NCBI RefSeq assembly: GCF_017654505.1
Contig: NC_054553.1
Location: 5,478,974-5,542,973 of the forward strand
DNA: 64,000 bases
Origin: Polyodon spathula
Taxonomy: Eukaryota; Chordata; Actinopteri; Acipenseriformes; Polyodontidae
Reading direction: 5' to 3'
Below are positions 1 to 13,802 of the stretch, one piece after another. A program made the position numbers and the translations under genes. The notes below the pieces were generated by a model. That model was not told the DNA's origin. It made no database searches and saw only the letters and a list, made by a program, of their open reading frames with translations. Each line of letters begins with the position of its first letter. Position 1 is the stretch's first letter.

Positions 1-784
1 TCTCCTCCCTAATACCTATGTAATGAAAGGTAATACAATAATATAAAAAGTTTGTTCATAGCAACCTTTCTTTTAGAAAAAATAAAACTGCAGTTTGACT
101 GTAGTAGTGCATTTTTTTGGACTGCAGTTGTTTTAAGTCTAGTGTTATTTTCACTTATTCAATCCACAAATAGAAATCTGCATTAGATGAACATGGGGTC
201 CTCCAGAGGTGCTTCCCACACCCCAGTTAGCTTCTCCAGATATTACTCTCTGTAACCTCTCTGGATTTCCTATCATGTATGTGACACATGTTTTGGTGTT
301 TCCATGTCCTTTTACAGGCTTCTAATATAAGTGGTCTGCAGGCTACTGTCACTATGGACCCTTTGTGACGTTTGTTTATCCAGTCTGTATTGTCTTGTAT
401 TATCGCAGGATAAAAGGATTTGGAATCCCAGTGAAAGTTTTTTGGCAGAAAGATTAAAGTTGTCGCCTAATATTATTTAAAGGGACTTGTTTTAGTGCAA
501 GAACAGACCAATTTATTTTCTAAAGGTAAGGTTGGATGGGAAGGAACGTAGTGTTTAGTTTGCATAGCAGTGTACAGTATGTATTTGCAGCAGTCCTTTT
601 AAATAGCACAGAGTCCCTCCTCTTGTAATTCACCACGCCTCTGTTGTCCAGCTGGGGGCAATGTGGGGAGCCCAGTTGGCAAGCTTAGTCATTCCTTGGA
701 GTGAAAGACTGCTTGACTTTTCAGGTCAGCAGGAATATGAATGCAGCAGGAGTTGGTTCCACCGGGGGTGTTAATAGGAAGCTG

Positions 785-786
<2 letters not shown>

Positions 787-818
<32 letters not shown>
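787..818. repeat. Poly(A) run, 32 bp
   Basis: Uninterrupted A-run inside the intron. It inflates a spurious lysine-rich open frame. Confidence 0.95.
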
Positions 819-820
<2 letters not shown>

Positions 821-1323
821 TCTCCCGCTGACCAACACATTGCCAGCTGGTGTGTGGGCAAGAAAGGAGGGGAGCTGTTATCTGAACTCAGCTTGATTGT
901 ATGTCCTGAGGGAGTATTTTCCAGAATTGTGCATGAAGGGTTTGAGGAGCATGGCTTGATTTATTTATTGGTAAAATTGGCTCACCAGATATTTTAAAAA
1001 ACATTTTGGTAATGAGGAAGGTGACCAGTGAGACCCAAAAACTTTGTATGTAACAAAAAAATAAAAAAGGGAAAAAATAATTAATTAAATTTTAGACCTA
1101 ATAACTCTATAAACTGAAAAGCTACATTGTATGAAAACAAGACAGGGTAGAAATACACAAAGGAGCAATTCACTTACATTAGTTTGGTTGCATTTACTTT
1201 TGAAATTCTGGAAGAATGCTAAATATGTAATGGCCCAGAAAAGAAATCACTGTTGTGCGAAAAGACAAAACCCTACATGACACAAAAAACGGTTTCTCTA
1301 AAAGAGTTATTTAATTGTATTAG

Positions 1324-1325
1324 TT

Positions 1326-1356
<31 letters not shown>
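1324..1356. repeat. (TTTA)n microsatellite
   Basis: About eight TTTA units in a row. Confidence 0.9.
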
Positions 1357-1357
<1 letters not shown>

Positions 1358-2749
1358 ACTAAAAAGTGAAATGTGTCAGAGACATGATGTCCAGAGGGTA
1401 TGCTCAAAGTGAATGGCAAGGTTTCCTTGTCTGGCTACCTCCATCCTCTCTCCCAAATCAATGATCTTTCTAAAACTAACTTTCATTCATCTGATCAAAG
1501 TGTTCTGAGAAGCACAATGTATATACAGTCCCTCCGGGTTCTTGCATTCATATTTTTTGTAAAAGTTATTACCAGGGATCCTAGTTTTCCATAGTAAAAA
1601 AAAAAAAACTCAAAAACTTGATTCTCTGATTAAAATAAAATAAGTCTCTGTTATTACGCAATAAAATAAAAGGCTAAACTTGAGTTTTGTAATTTATATC
1701 CTACCTACCTGCATGAAAACCTCTGGGTGTAAGAATTTCAATTTTCAGTCAGTAATCAATGATATAGAAAAACGATAGACACTTGTGTGAAAATGTAAGA
1801 CCACTTTGTGCTTTAATTAGGCATCTTAAACAACTTTTAAAAAGTGTCATGCAGTTTGCCATTTGTGGCTATTTGTTCCTTTTCTCTTACTATTTTAAAT
1901 GAATTGCATGTGTGGCCTATTAAAGTAACCTGTGACAGGGTAGTGTCACAACCCAGGCTGGCTGCCAGCAGGAAATAGACCCAGAGACAGAAAGCTGCAG
2001 TTCTAAAGCGTTGTTGCACACTGTATTAAACAAACAAACAGGAACACAAAATACACACAGCATGAGGGCCAAAATAAAAGGTAAATAAAACAAAACAATA
2101 CAGGCTCGGCGTTCGCCTTCACTGTAAAGTCTGCAAATTGATAAAAAATCACATTATAAACACTGCCCCTCCCCTCCCCTTAACCTCACACCCCCTCCCA
2201 GCCCCTCACCCCTCATGCCTTTCCCCTCCTCTCACCCCCAAGGTTTCTGTTTTGTATTTTTCGAAAAAAAGGTTGAAGCTAGCTGGAATTGCTGCAAGCC
2301 TATCATTTCTCTAGACCAGCATTCTAAATAATTACTGTGCTCGACTGGTGATGGTGAGACATTAAAGAGCCTTTCAAACCGGGCCTGTTGACATAAATGA
2401 AACAGTGGTTCTTTGCAATGGCTTTGGGGTGGATACGAAGAAAGCGGCTTGTTTCATTTCTCTTTGAGGCAACCCCCAACATGCCGCACACAATGGGAGA
2501 TACAGCACTCAAATTAGATTTTATTCTAAAGTCTAATCAGAGCACAGGGGCCAGTTGTACGGAGTGCGGAATTGAACAAAACACAAGGGAGCCCACATAC
2601 TTGCACTGCAGTCCCCCATGCTTTCAGTCCTGCTTAGCCCATTATTTGCTTGGAAATGCCTGCTTTTCTCTATAGAAAGAGAATCATGACTCTTAAAAAC
2701 AAGTCAATCCTGCTGAACCAGAAGAGGGTCATTATGTTTACAAAATTTA

Positions 2750-2785
2750 TAATATATATATATATTAATATATATATATAGGGGG

Positions 2786-2816
<31 letters not shown>

Positions 2817-2817
2817 T
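2750..2817. repeat. (TA)n microsatellite, interrupted
   Basis: TA repeats interrupted once by GGGGGA around 2781-2786. Confidence 0.9.
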
Positions 2818-5800
2818 GTTTTTTGTTAAGCTCAGCTCACATGTAGTTTTGAAAGTGTACGTGAGGGTTACATAAATAATGCGTTTTTGTTTGTTTTTGG
2901 CTGTAGTCTTGTGTATCTTCCTCTCGTTTTGTTTTTTGTAAGTGTGTTTGTTTTTGTCCATTATTTAGATGAAGTTAATTAACCCCTATGTGAGAGCCCC
3001 ATGTTTCCAGTATGATTACATGATGACACTGAGATTTTGTATTCTGTGTATTCACAGAATGTGGTCTCTTTTTATAAACACCTCAAATACAATATAGTCA
3101 TACTTCATAAATGCAGTATTGTGAAAAGATGTGTGTCAACTGCAAATTCAGTTCAAGAAGTGTGGAGCATCAAAATGTTTTAGATATGCAAGACTCCTCC
3201 AATCTTTTTGCCTATTGTGTATACACACCCTGTACAAAGTACCCAAAAAAGAGACCTAGCTTCATCTCATCTGCATGTATGCTGTGTCTGCATTAGTGCT
3301 TAATCTAATTGGGTTTTTGGAATGCGAACCGATTAGCTACAAATGATGTGTATGAAAAAATCTGCTCTGGTGTGTAAAGTAGACTTATTCTGTCCTGATA
3401 AAGGTTAACGCTGTACTTAAGTAACTCTAACGCTTTTGTACAATGGTGTTCATGGATGATTACAATCTGTTCTTCCAATTAATTCAGTTCTAGACAGAGA
3501 GACTCAAACCGATACCCATTCTGAAGTCCCCAGAGATGTCTCTGCTTATAGGTACCCAAGCCTTTCTCTTCATTACCCAAGACGCCAGGCTAGCTCCTGG
3601 TTGAGCATCTCTTAAACAAGGCAGTTTGAGTCATCTAATTAACAGGAACATCAGCGTGTTTTAAAGTAAGGTTTGTGTATAATCAGTTTCCTTAATGACT
3701 TTGGATTATTTAGTGTGCAATTGCAATTGTGTGGTCTAAGTTGCCTTGACGTATTGATTAGTGTCTGCTACTGTCACCACAAGAACTTCCTGTGCAAATC
3801 CAAATCATGTTTGTTTGCAGTTTTAATTATAATGTTTTCATTAACCTTTAATTATGAACTCTGGATTTGCCAGTGAATGTCTGCCTGATGCCCGTATAGT
3901 TAGTAATCAAATATGTACATAACAAACACACTCTCAGACAGAGGTAGCCCCACACCCACACCCATACCCAGACACTGATTGATTGATTGAGATATCTGTT
4001 TTCATATGACTACAATATCACATGACTGATTTAACTATTGGAGAATTTCAACTGGGAAACTCTGCTAATACACAGTGATGAAAACCCTAAGAATCCACCA
4101 CGCTGGAAAACTAACAAAGCTTTTTGTTCTCAAAGTCTTCTACTAAGCACGTTGCCCTTGGAATACCTTTGCAGCAGTTCAAACTTTTTGCATTGGTCTT
4201 GCTTTATTTTAACTATACAATACGAAGCTTACAATCTTTTTTTTTTTTTTTATTCCAGTTGACAACTAAATTGTTGTTGCTGAATGTGTCGCATAGATGC
4301 TAGGATTTGAAAAACGTATTTAAAGCAATATCAAGAGAACACGGGGTTGTTTGACATAAACGTGCTTCAGAAGCTGCTGTTGTGATTGGCATTACTGCCC
4401 AGCACAACCTGGAACTATGTTTCTTGACACAAAATGGAAAATGCTACAAATGGAAAGCTTGCAAACCTGTACACTAGTAATGTCAACTTTTTATTCTAGC
4501 AAGTACTGTACCAAAACCAAACCAACACAGGTATGCTTTAGTGCCACTTCAAGATAATACTTAATCATTTTGCATGCAAAAAGATAAAGATATATATTCA
4601 TATTATTTAGTGGTGTGGTTAACATTGATTAAATACACTCAAACCATTAAGTGCTGTACCTCCAAAGAGTACAATTGATAAAACACACTCCATAAAAATC
4701 ATAGCATACGGAAATAAAACCTTTTGACATAATAAACAGGGGAAAGCCAAACAGTATTTCAGAGTCTCTCACCCAAGAAATTAGTTTCATCTAATGTCTC
4801 CAATATAACAAAACATTCAGAAAATTGTTTGCAAATAAGAAATTGCTCAAACTAGCAGGAAAGAAAGAAACTGAAATGTGATTGCCCATCTGTTACCATG
4901 GCAATTAAAAAGTGTTACCTTCTTTACATTCCTGCTAATTGTTTTTTTTCTTGTCAACTTATTGCCTGCCAACAGCACAGTAATTAATGAATATATCTTA
5001 TGAGACTGCAAATTATGGACAAGGTGGGGGTTGCATTAGACACAGTACAACCTTAAAGATTTAATATTTTCCCATACTGGACTTTTGGAGAGAAGAGAAC
5101 ATTTTAGGGGTAAAGATGTGTGCTGTGTAACCTTCAAGAATGTTGAAGAAGGCTACACAGCGAAAATAGAGACCCTAATTTCCTTTCCTTTCCTGTGGGA
5201 TTTATTAAATCATATATAAATTGTCTACACAATAGATATACCAAGAATCCCAATTTCAAGAATGGCTTCTACTGATCAGGTAGAAGTAGCCTCATTGTCT
5301 GTTGTCTGTAAGTACGGAGAGTTTGCAAACTGTGCTTGCCCTTGGTGTTCCATGAGGAGAACCAAAAAACAATAATGCTTTTTTTTTGTGTGTGTGTGTG
5401 TTTGCCCTTGTAATCTGACAAGGAGATAATGACAGCAAGTGCATCTGTCCTTGGAATTCTAGTAGGAGAAACTAATGACTAAGATGATGTGTTTTTCTTA
5501 CCCATTCACACAAAAACAATCGCTCTAATCCTTCTGTCTTCACTGAGAACATAACACGTGCAGCAAGCCCAAGGAGAGTTCTACAGGGCTGGATGTCTAC
5601 CTCATTACGTTGGCATGAAGAAGAGCAGTCATATAACCTACATGTCTGCACATTGCTGTTTTCCGGCTCAGAGAACAAGAAAAGAAAAATGCAAATGTTT
5701 CAAGACGAACACCCACTGTGTGTCAGAGGCTAGAGACCTTTTCAGGACCCGTTTAGAAGTGCAGCCTTTTTTTCCTTTTACTTGACATCTTTTTCGTTAT

Positions 5801-6686
5801 GTACATTTACAAGGCTCTTTTCCGCTGTTTCGCTTGCAGTATCCAGTCATCCTTTTGACATTGAAATTGCATGGGAGATTAGCACAATTTCTGTCCTGTT
5901 AACTGGGATACACAGTAGTGCAACCTTTTGTTTTTGGTTTGTTTTTTTTGGTTTTTTATCCCATGTTTATGAGATTGGATGCAAGGGTGTGCATTAAATT
6001 CTATTAAATGTAATCTCCATTGCTTCACTTTTTAAGTGCATTTTTGGAATTAAGTCTAATTGGTCATGTATGATCAGGTCCAACATTAGTCCTATCCAGT
6101 AGCTACCTGGCTTTCAGAACCTGTCCTATGGTGACACCGGTTTGATCTGCACTGGGACTTGCAGTTTTATTTTATCTCTCAAAGAGAGGTAGCTGTTGCT
6201 GCTACTGTCAGCCAACTGGGAATGCAACCTCTAGGTTCAGCGTGGTGTGCTGGTGTGTCGTAGTATTTGGAAGAGCCTTATAGCAAACCATTTACGTATC
6301 TTACAGGAAATTACAGTAAGCGTTTGTATTACATGTTGCATTCCCCCCCTCTGTAAGGCCTGAGGGGTGTTGAATGCAGGAGAACAGCCGCCAAAGACTA
6401 GGCCAAGCAGAGAAGTGCTGCAGACGAGGTGGAATCAGAAAAACGATTCAAATGAGGAAAGGGGTGGGCGTTTCAAATATACATGAGCGTCTCTATCAGA
6501 GTAGAACGTACACGGGTGCTTTTCCTGGACCTTGTTTAGGTTTTCTCAGGATGCCAACAAACCTGGATGACTGGCTCCCCCATTTTTGTTTTCATAAATA
6601 AGAAGCCGAATCAGAAATTAAATGTGGTACATATAAATGTATCTGAGGGCTATGTTCAGGTAACTGTTTATTATAGCTGACAATAA

Positions 6687-6938
<252 letters not shown>

Positions 6939-9780
6939 TGAGTACCTTCATACCATATTGCACACTGCATGCGTCCCTGGTATTGTATCTATGGATCAAT
7001 CAAACTCAGTACACCTTAGACTAAAACAGTGACCTGAGGAGTTCTGTTGTTGTAACATATTGCATACAAATTACACACTTTAAACTGTAAATTTGCAGCT
7101 ATTTAGAAATACCCAATAGCAATTAGCAGTGTGAAACATAACATCTGTACAGAAGAGCAGAACATATACAGTACCCAACAAGAAATACTTTACATATTTC
7201 AGCCAGAGATCGCTTTGAATTAGTATAGCTTTTAATACAGCACTGAGAATGGTATGGTATGTACAGTTAATTTTCAAATTGTTAAAAAACTTTATTTTTT
7301 TTTCCCCCATATTTTACACTTTGGAATAAAAGGCTTTGAAAACCGCCCCCCATTTAAAGATATATATTGTCACTTTTTAATGTGCACTGGCTCTTGAACA
7401 GTTAAACACTAGCTCAGTTGTACATGAATCAGCTCTGTGAGGTAACAAGTGGGCAGGTATCCTTAAGAGCAATTCAGGATGTAGGTCACTTGTAAAGATG
7501 TTGAGCTTCTGAAGGATCAGGGGTTGCTGTATCTGTGGGGAATGCTGGTAATGCAGTAGGCTTGCAGATGGTGGTTACATCTCTGGAAATTGGGGAAAGG
7601 CTTGGGGGTTGTTTTTCAGATGTAAAGTTAGATTCATGTTAATTAATTATCACATACATTTCCTTAAGGCTTACATTATTTCTGTTAATTTGTCCTCAAT
7701 GAAAATCATACACCCCTCATACAAGCCTTTTTGGCATTGTGGTTGCAAGAAATGATATGTTTAGTCACTGTATACTTTACCTTTCCCTTACAATAGAGTT
7801 TAGTTTAACCAATTTAACATACTTTTGTAATAAGAGATCCACTCAGTGTCCAAGCTTTGAAAAGGCGTGGGAGCTGTTTTGTGCTGTAGGTCCCCACGTA
7901 TTGTCTGACTTGTACAATGTATACCTAGCTGCAAAGGTGTATGGCTTGTGAAGGCCTAGCCTCGCTTGGCTAGTGCTCAGCAGTCATGAATTATATTGGA
8001 ATTCTCAGCATGTGCACTCGGCATGTCTTTTTCAACCTTCCTACAAAAACCAACACTCCCTCACAGTGGAGAAAAAGCATTGCTGCTGTGCACAGAAGAG
8101 ATGGGGGCTTCACCAAGGGTGAAGGAAAACCCATGTGTCTGCAGAAAACTAGACAATATTAAATACACTGCGAAATGTATAAAGCTTACAAGACAAACAT
8201 TTGTATATGTATATATATATATATGTATGTGCACACACAGAGTCAGCACTCAGATATACGACACTCAGATACACGTCAGTCGCGTTTTACTATCCTTGTA
8301 TTAAGAATAAAATCAATCCTCATTATATATATGTAACAAATTAATGCACTTGCCCATAACACGCGAATTCCGTCTCCATCACCAGTTATATGATACAAAG
8401 CCCTTCTCTTCAGTGTTACGATTCACTTGTTTATCAGTCACAGCCAGCTTTTTTTTTTTTTTTCTGGCATGGCCAATCAGTCTTTATTGTGCAATGCAGT
8501 TACACAGCGCTTCCTCCAAAAACAAAGCGAACGAGACAAGGCACGGTAATGTAAAAGTTAATCATTAAGCAGTTTTAGATACTGTGATCATTAGTTTCTT
8601 TTGTGCATTTTCATTTGCAAGTGAACTGTGACATTAGGGGCCTAATCGAGCACCATATTCTGCGATTTTTGAAGACAGACTTTGGATACTGTTTTAATTC
8701 TGGAAACTGTTGTTGCTATTTTTAAATATTTTGCTAAATTGCATTATGTTTTACGTTTTAAGCAGTTCTGTGCAAGGGTAACATTTTGATTTAATTTTGC
8801 TGTTGTGTCGTTAATGGGGAATTTTCCATACTCTTGCAATACGTGCCGGATTTAAAATCATCAAAATCATATTGTTCTTAATTAAAACAGTACTTATGTT
8901 GAAAATATAGTACTGTACCAACAAAACCAAGTACAGTACATCTAAATGGAAGCCTACTTATTTTAAAACACAGCCCTTTCAGCTATGTAGTTTTGGCATT
9001 GTATCTTTTTTGTGTTCCCTGAGTTTTTGTCTTTTACTGCTGTGTTATTCCCCCAACTCGTGCGCTAACGAATGTCAGTAGGCCAGTGTGATTATTTCAT
9101 GTGAATCGACAATACACGTGAAACTTGGCAGGGAAAGCTCGTGAAAATGTCCCAAAAAACGGTCTCGGTATTTTACCATGAAAGATTCAATTTCTTGTGA
9201 AATTCCAGGAAAAGCTTGTGAAATCAATGCCCACTTACACATGTAAACACATGTGTTTCTCGTGAAAATGTTAAGAAGCAAGTCCTTTCCTAAAGCTGCT
9301 ATAAAAGTCACAATGGAATACGCAAGTTACCATGGTCCAAACATGGCAGTAGTGAAATTAATGTTGTGTTTACAATATTTCCTTTATCAGATTGATGTTG
9401 CAGATAACCCCACTTTTTTCTCCGTCTTCCCTGAAACTTTGCATAATGCTAATCATACACGGATCTAAATGTGTTTGTAAAGTATCATACAGATTGTATT
9501 TACCAAGTTTCTGTTAAAAAAAATATTACTAAAAATGTTTGATAAACTGCACTGTGGGCTTGTGAAATCAGGTGGTTACAGCTACTGCACAGTACTTCAG
9601 AATACACTTGCAAACACCTTCCCAAACAAATGTCCAAACTTCTTTATTGTAAAGTACTACGAAGTACTATGTTTAAATGTGTATAACTGTACTCCAGTGC
9701 AATTTCTCCAAGTTACTTATGTCTGAGCACAACCTGTGTCCTCGACTTTCGTCCGTTGGCGCGATGAAGAGGCTTGGGTG

Positions 9781-9836
9781 TTAATATCCATAAGGGAAGA
9801 GGATATGATTAATATCCATAAGGGAAGAGGATATAA
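9781..9836. repeat. Tandem duplication of a 28-bp unit
   Basis: Two adjacent 28-bp units, 9781-9808 and 9809-9836, differ only in their last bases. The unit begins TTAATATCCATAAGGGAAGA. It lies beside the Harbinger-like remnant and may belong to that element's flank. Confidence 0.9.
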
Positions 9837-10020
9837 TGAGGCAGCTTGATACAATGCACAACACGAACATACTACTGAATATTCCAATTCTTTATTATGC
9901 AGAAGCACTCATACAAGTACAGTGAAAATGAGGACGCTACATACAACCTAATAAAACAAAAATCTGATACAAAATAAAAGTACACCGTCGGGTTACAAAA
10001 ATAAAGATAGCCGTGCATCT

Positions 10021-10242
10021 CTAATAGCAGGACCCCTTCATATCGCTGTTGTACAATTCTTGCTGAGGCTGAGGTAGCTGTTCCTCTGCCTGCCTGGGCA
10101 CCTCCTTATGGTTCTGGCACAGATTGTCATGGATACAGCAGGCTGCAATCATTTTGGGAACAAGCTTGTGGTTCACTTCAGTACGCTTCAGTAGTATCCA
10201 CCCTCTCCCTTGCAATAGCTCAAACACCTGTTCAGCGACCAC
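10021..10242 (-). pseudogene. PIF/Harbinger-like transposase C-terminal remnant
   Basis: The minus-strand frame of 73 residues reads VAEQVFELLQGRGWILLKR, then KLVPKMIAACCIHDNLCQ, then a Gln/Pro-rich tail. This matches the end of the Harbinger (HARBI1-like) DDE nuclease, where a V-E-x-x-F-x-x-L-K-G-R-W segment is followed by a conserved C-x-L-H-N-L-C motif. Here the Trp and His-Asn order are altered (QGRGW, CCIHDNLC), suggesting decay. The catalytic DDE core is absent, and upstream sequence breaks at a C-run near 10287. Downstream on the minus strand are AATAAA-type signals, as expected of a transposon 3'UTR. No terminal repeats could be assigned. The family call is fairly confident, the element's extent is not. 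Confidence 0.65.
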
Positions 10243-10361
10243 TCTGATTTGGCCCAGTTTATTATTAATAAAGGTTTAATAAGCCCCCCCCCCCCCCCAC
10301 ACACACACAGATAGATGACGTTTAAAAAGCAGTGTGGGCGACAACACTAAAACATTAAAAA

Positions 10362-10478
10362 AAATCTGACACTATCCATCAGCCAATCATATCTTTAATA
10401 AAATCTGACACTATCCATCAGCCAATCATATCTTTAATAAAATCTGACACTATCCATCAGCCAATCATATCGTTAATA
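10362..10478. repeat. Three tandem copies of a 39-bp unit
   Basis: Units at 10362-10400, 10401-10439 and 10440-10478 are identical except for one T-to-G change near the end of the third. Each starts AAATCTGACACTATCCATCA and contains CCAATCA. The near-identity suggests recent expansion. Confidence 0.95.
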
Positions 10479-11892
10479 ACCATTTACGTCAAACACAGTG
10501 ACACGCGGATTCTTTCTCGTGAAATGTTTCTCTGCTCATATAAACAGTATTTTGGGGACTTTCACGGTCTAAGTGGGCCGACATCATGGCTAATTTAAAT
10601 CTGACCCCCCCCTCCCCCCCCTTCATTTGCATAGTGTTCGGGAATATGAGAGGCTTTACATGTAAACACAAAACGGCAACATGTCCAAACTTTTTTTTAA
10701 ATTTCAAAACGTTTAAGCAAACACTCACGTAACATGGCCTAATGAAAGAACCACTGTCTCCCTGTACAGTTCCTCAAACGCAAGTCATATATTTTCTTTC
10801 CATACTGAAGTGTGTGTGTGTGTATGTGCCCAGGGCAGGGGGGTTGTTTGGGTGGTAGGGGGCAGGTTACAATGTGCTCACCTACGTACACGTCAAATCA
10901 GATGAAATAATCAGATATGCGTCACGCTCGTTTAACCCTCACTGAAGTCAAAATTTTATAGGGTCGGATATGTGAGTGCTGACTGTACTTTTTTATACTG
11001 TGTGTATGTATTACTTTTACTTTTTGGGTAAACTTGAGCTCTACAGCCTGTGCTAGGAATTCTTTGTTAATGTGACAACTTGATGCAGGAGGTACATTTA
11101 GAAAGAGGAGGCAGCTTAATAATTGTTTATGGTTGGTGCTCTGGACAGACATCTTTTTTAAAAATGGTTTGAAGTTAAGGGCTTATGAAGGACTGTGTTA
11201 CCATTACTTGGGTTTAGACAGATTCTCTCTCTTTTTTTCATGGATAATTAGTATGCTGTCAGAAGTCTTAATTTTGGTTTACTACCTGGCTGTGTCAGAA
11301 TCCTAAAGACAGTTAGTATGAACAGGCTACAGTTTAGTGAACACTGAGGGAGAACTTTGGAAAAGAGTTCTATATTCAAACTGAGCGAGTCCTGCAGGCA
11401 TTGTGATATGTGTGTACTACTTAGGAGGAGGTGATATTAGCTACCTCACTCCATTATTACATTTCTGAGCTCATATTAAACACAACTCGAGAAGAGCTAT
11501 TTGTATAACGAGGTGGATTGTCAGTCATTTTGTAAATTGGAAGCTAATCCTCTTTGTAAGCAAGTGATTAACAATGAAATACATGTTTTAACGGTTCGAT
11601 TAATTCGCAGGTTTAGGGGAGGCGTTGGGACTTCTAAATTAAAAACCAACAAATAGAAAGAAAGAAACAAATAAATAAATAAATAAGCTAATTAATAAAT
11701 ACATGGATGAGCAACTAAACTAGCGCATAGGAGTCCTGATATGAAATTATTACCCAATGCATTTTAATTTGCTTTAGGTGAATTTCCATTCTGGCCAGAT
11801 GTCCCGCATTCTCCAAATTGCTTTACCAAAATAAATGATTGGAAAATTGTCTAAAATAGGCTAAATCCATGTAATCCAGCTGTTGTTGTTTT

Positions 11893-11896
<4 letters not shown>

Positions 11897-11963
<67 letters not shown>
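11897..11963. repeat. (TA)n microsatellite
   Basis: About 33 perfect TA dinucleotides. Confidence 0.95.
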
Positions 11964-11967
<4 letters not shown>

Positions 11968-12785
11968 CTTGCTGTAAGTGTTTCAAATCAGGAAAACTGA
12001 GACACTACATAAATGCTATGTATAATGCATACTGCAGACTGTTCTCACAGAGGTCAACAGAAATAAACACTTTATAGAAGAATGTTAATGTAAACATTCC
12101 ATCTACGTTGTTTAAAGAGGACAGAGATTCATCTTTTATTTGGATACAAAGTTGGGGAATCGCATGCAGTGGCAAAACTTTTGCCAAATGCATAGAGCTG
12201 TTGAAAAATCAAAACCATCACTGGTTAGTTGAAAATGGTATTGTAAGTCATATGCAAATGTATCACAAGTGCAGGACTGTATGGGGAACTTGGTGTCGGT
12301 GACTGTGACAGCTGCTGTGTGCTGGCTTCCTTGACTGAAGGTTGGCCAGGGCTGGTGTGAGTAGTTGTCCAGGAGAGCCAAGAGGCACTCGGTCAATGCT
12401 GGGAGGCAGGAGTGCAAGCTGCTGCATTGAACTGAATTCAACTGGATATGTCATCTAAAATGATATCTAATCCAAGACATGAAGTATCTCACTGTCCGAC
12501 TCACTCTGTCTCTTTTGGACTGATAGATACATGCCTCTGTGCCATCCTCAACACCATACACTTTAGATAAAGCCAGGGACTTTCCCAGGTCTTATCACTG
12601 CAACCTACCCAGGGAGCCCCAGCATCTTCCCTTTTCACTATTGCCCTGTCTCGTAAAAAGTCCTTGTGAGTGAGCCCTCGGACCCTGCAATCCCAGTGCT
12701 TTCTGATGCCCTGAAAACAGCATCCCTGATTCATTTGGCATGTCTGCGTTTTGCCATGTACTGCCTCTACAGGGAGGAAGCATTG

Positions 12786-12788
<3 letters not shown>

Positions 12789-12818
<30 letters not shown>
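12789..12818. repeat. Poly(T) run, 30 bp
   Basis: Uninterrupted T-run. On the minus strand it could be the A-tail of a retroposed sequence, but no retrogene could be recognised next to it. Confidence 0.9.
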
Positions 12819-12820
<2 letters not shown>

Positions 12821-13257
12821 TACCACAGCCATGCTATTATTCAGCTTGGCTTCACAGGGGCGCTCCAGCAGCTGCCCAGATGAAGCCAGTTTTATTTCTT
12901 ATCTTTTTCATTTTTATTTATTTATTTTTCAGCCAGTGCTATACAGCTGCGCAGTTTTTCTCTAGGGATTTGGTTTCTTAATAGAATCCTGTGATGAACG
13001 TCCTCTCGTGAGCTGCTAATCCACTTTTATCCTTGATTGGTCACTTTCTTTCTCACTCTGTCCTGTAAGGGTGGGCTCAGCAGTTAAGGGAGACGCCTTC
13101 CCCCTAGTCCCCTTTCTGGACAGCTCTTCCACCACACCACAGTTCTCTGAGGCTGCTGTGTGAGGGAGCATTCCTAATTACATTAGTGAGGAGTAAGACA
13201 CAGTTTGAGAACTATCTTTTTTGCTATCGAGTCAAGCTGTTCTTTATTTGTGCAGCA

Positions 13258-13323
13258 TATAATATATATATATATAATATATATATATACAATATATATA
13301 CACATATACATGTATATCTATAA

Positions 13324-13377
<54 letters not shown>
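13258..13377. repeat. (TA)n microsatellite, compound
   Basis: TA blocks interspersed with ACATATACATG and TGTG segments. It lies a few hundred bases from the truncated left side of the Tc1 relic. Confidence 0.9.
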
Positions 13378-13379
<2 letters not shown>

Positions 13380-13802
13380 AATATAGATATATATAAATTT
13401 ACGAAAAAATTTAACTGTATAAACTTGTCTATAAACACTTAATATTTCATTATATGATACGTGTACTTATATAAGCTGATAATCATAAGTGAATTGCATT
13501 AAAAAATTTAATTTTTAAATGAAAATGTAAATCTTGTTAATTTCAATGAAATGGTCACCCAAAGAAAGGGGGTTTCTGTCTGAAGCCCAAGTCAGTTAAA
13601 AGTCTGAAATGTGTATAACACGGTGTTAGAGCACTAGCCTAAGTATAAAAGTGTCTTTGTTAGATGTTCTCTGAGTTAACTAGCATGTTACCTAATTAAC
13701 CTTTTGTCACCAATTATTGTTAACAGGTGAGGGTCCAAGATTACTATAAATATAGGTAGCATAGGCAAAAGTTTGTCATTCCTTAATGTAAGGGAGCAGA
13801 AA

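Noticed and set aside
701..997. 98-residue open frame with a lysine run
   Set aside because: The lysines come from a poly(A) run; no recognisable domain, no splice or start context.
1527..1860. Start resembling a Tc1 end (TACAGTCCCTCC)
   Set aside because: No matching opposite terminus and no transposase sequence; too short to call.
1930..2120. Possible retroelement-like or repeat sequence (GACAGGGTAGTGTCACAACC onward)
   Set aside because: It has the flavour of an interspersed repeat with AAACAAACAAAC, but I could not define ends, a second copy or a coding part.
12666..12965. Open frame starting MSEPSDPAIPVLSDALK beside a T-run
   Set aside because: The first 40 residues look protein-like, but it then reads through the T-run into polyphenylalanine. 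No family recognised and no splice context.
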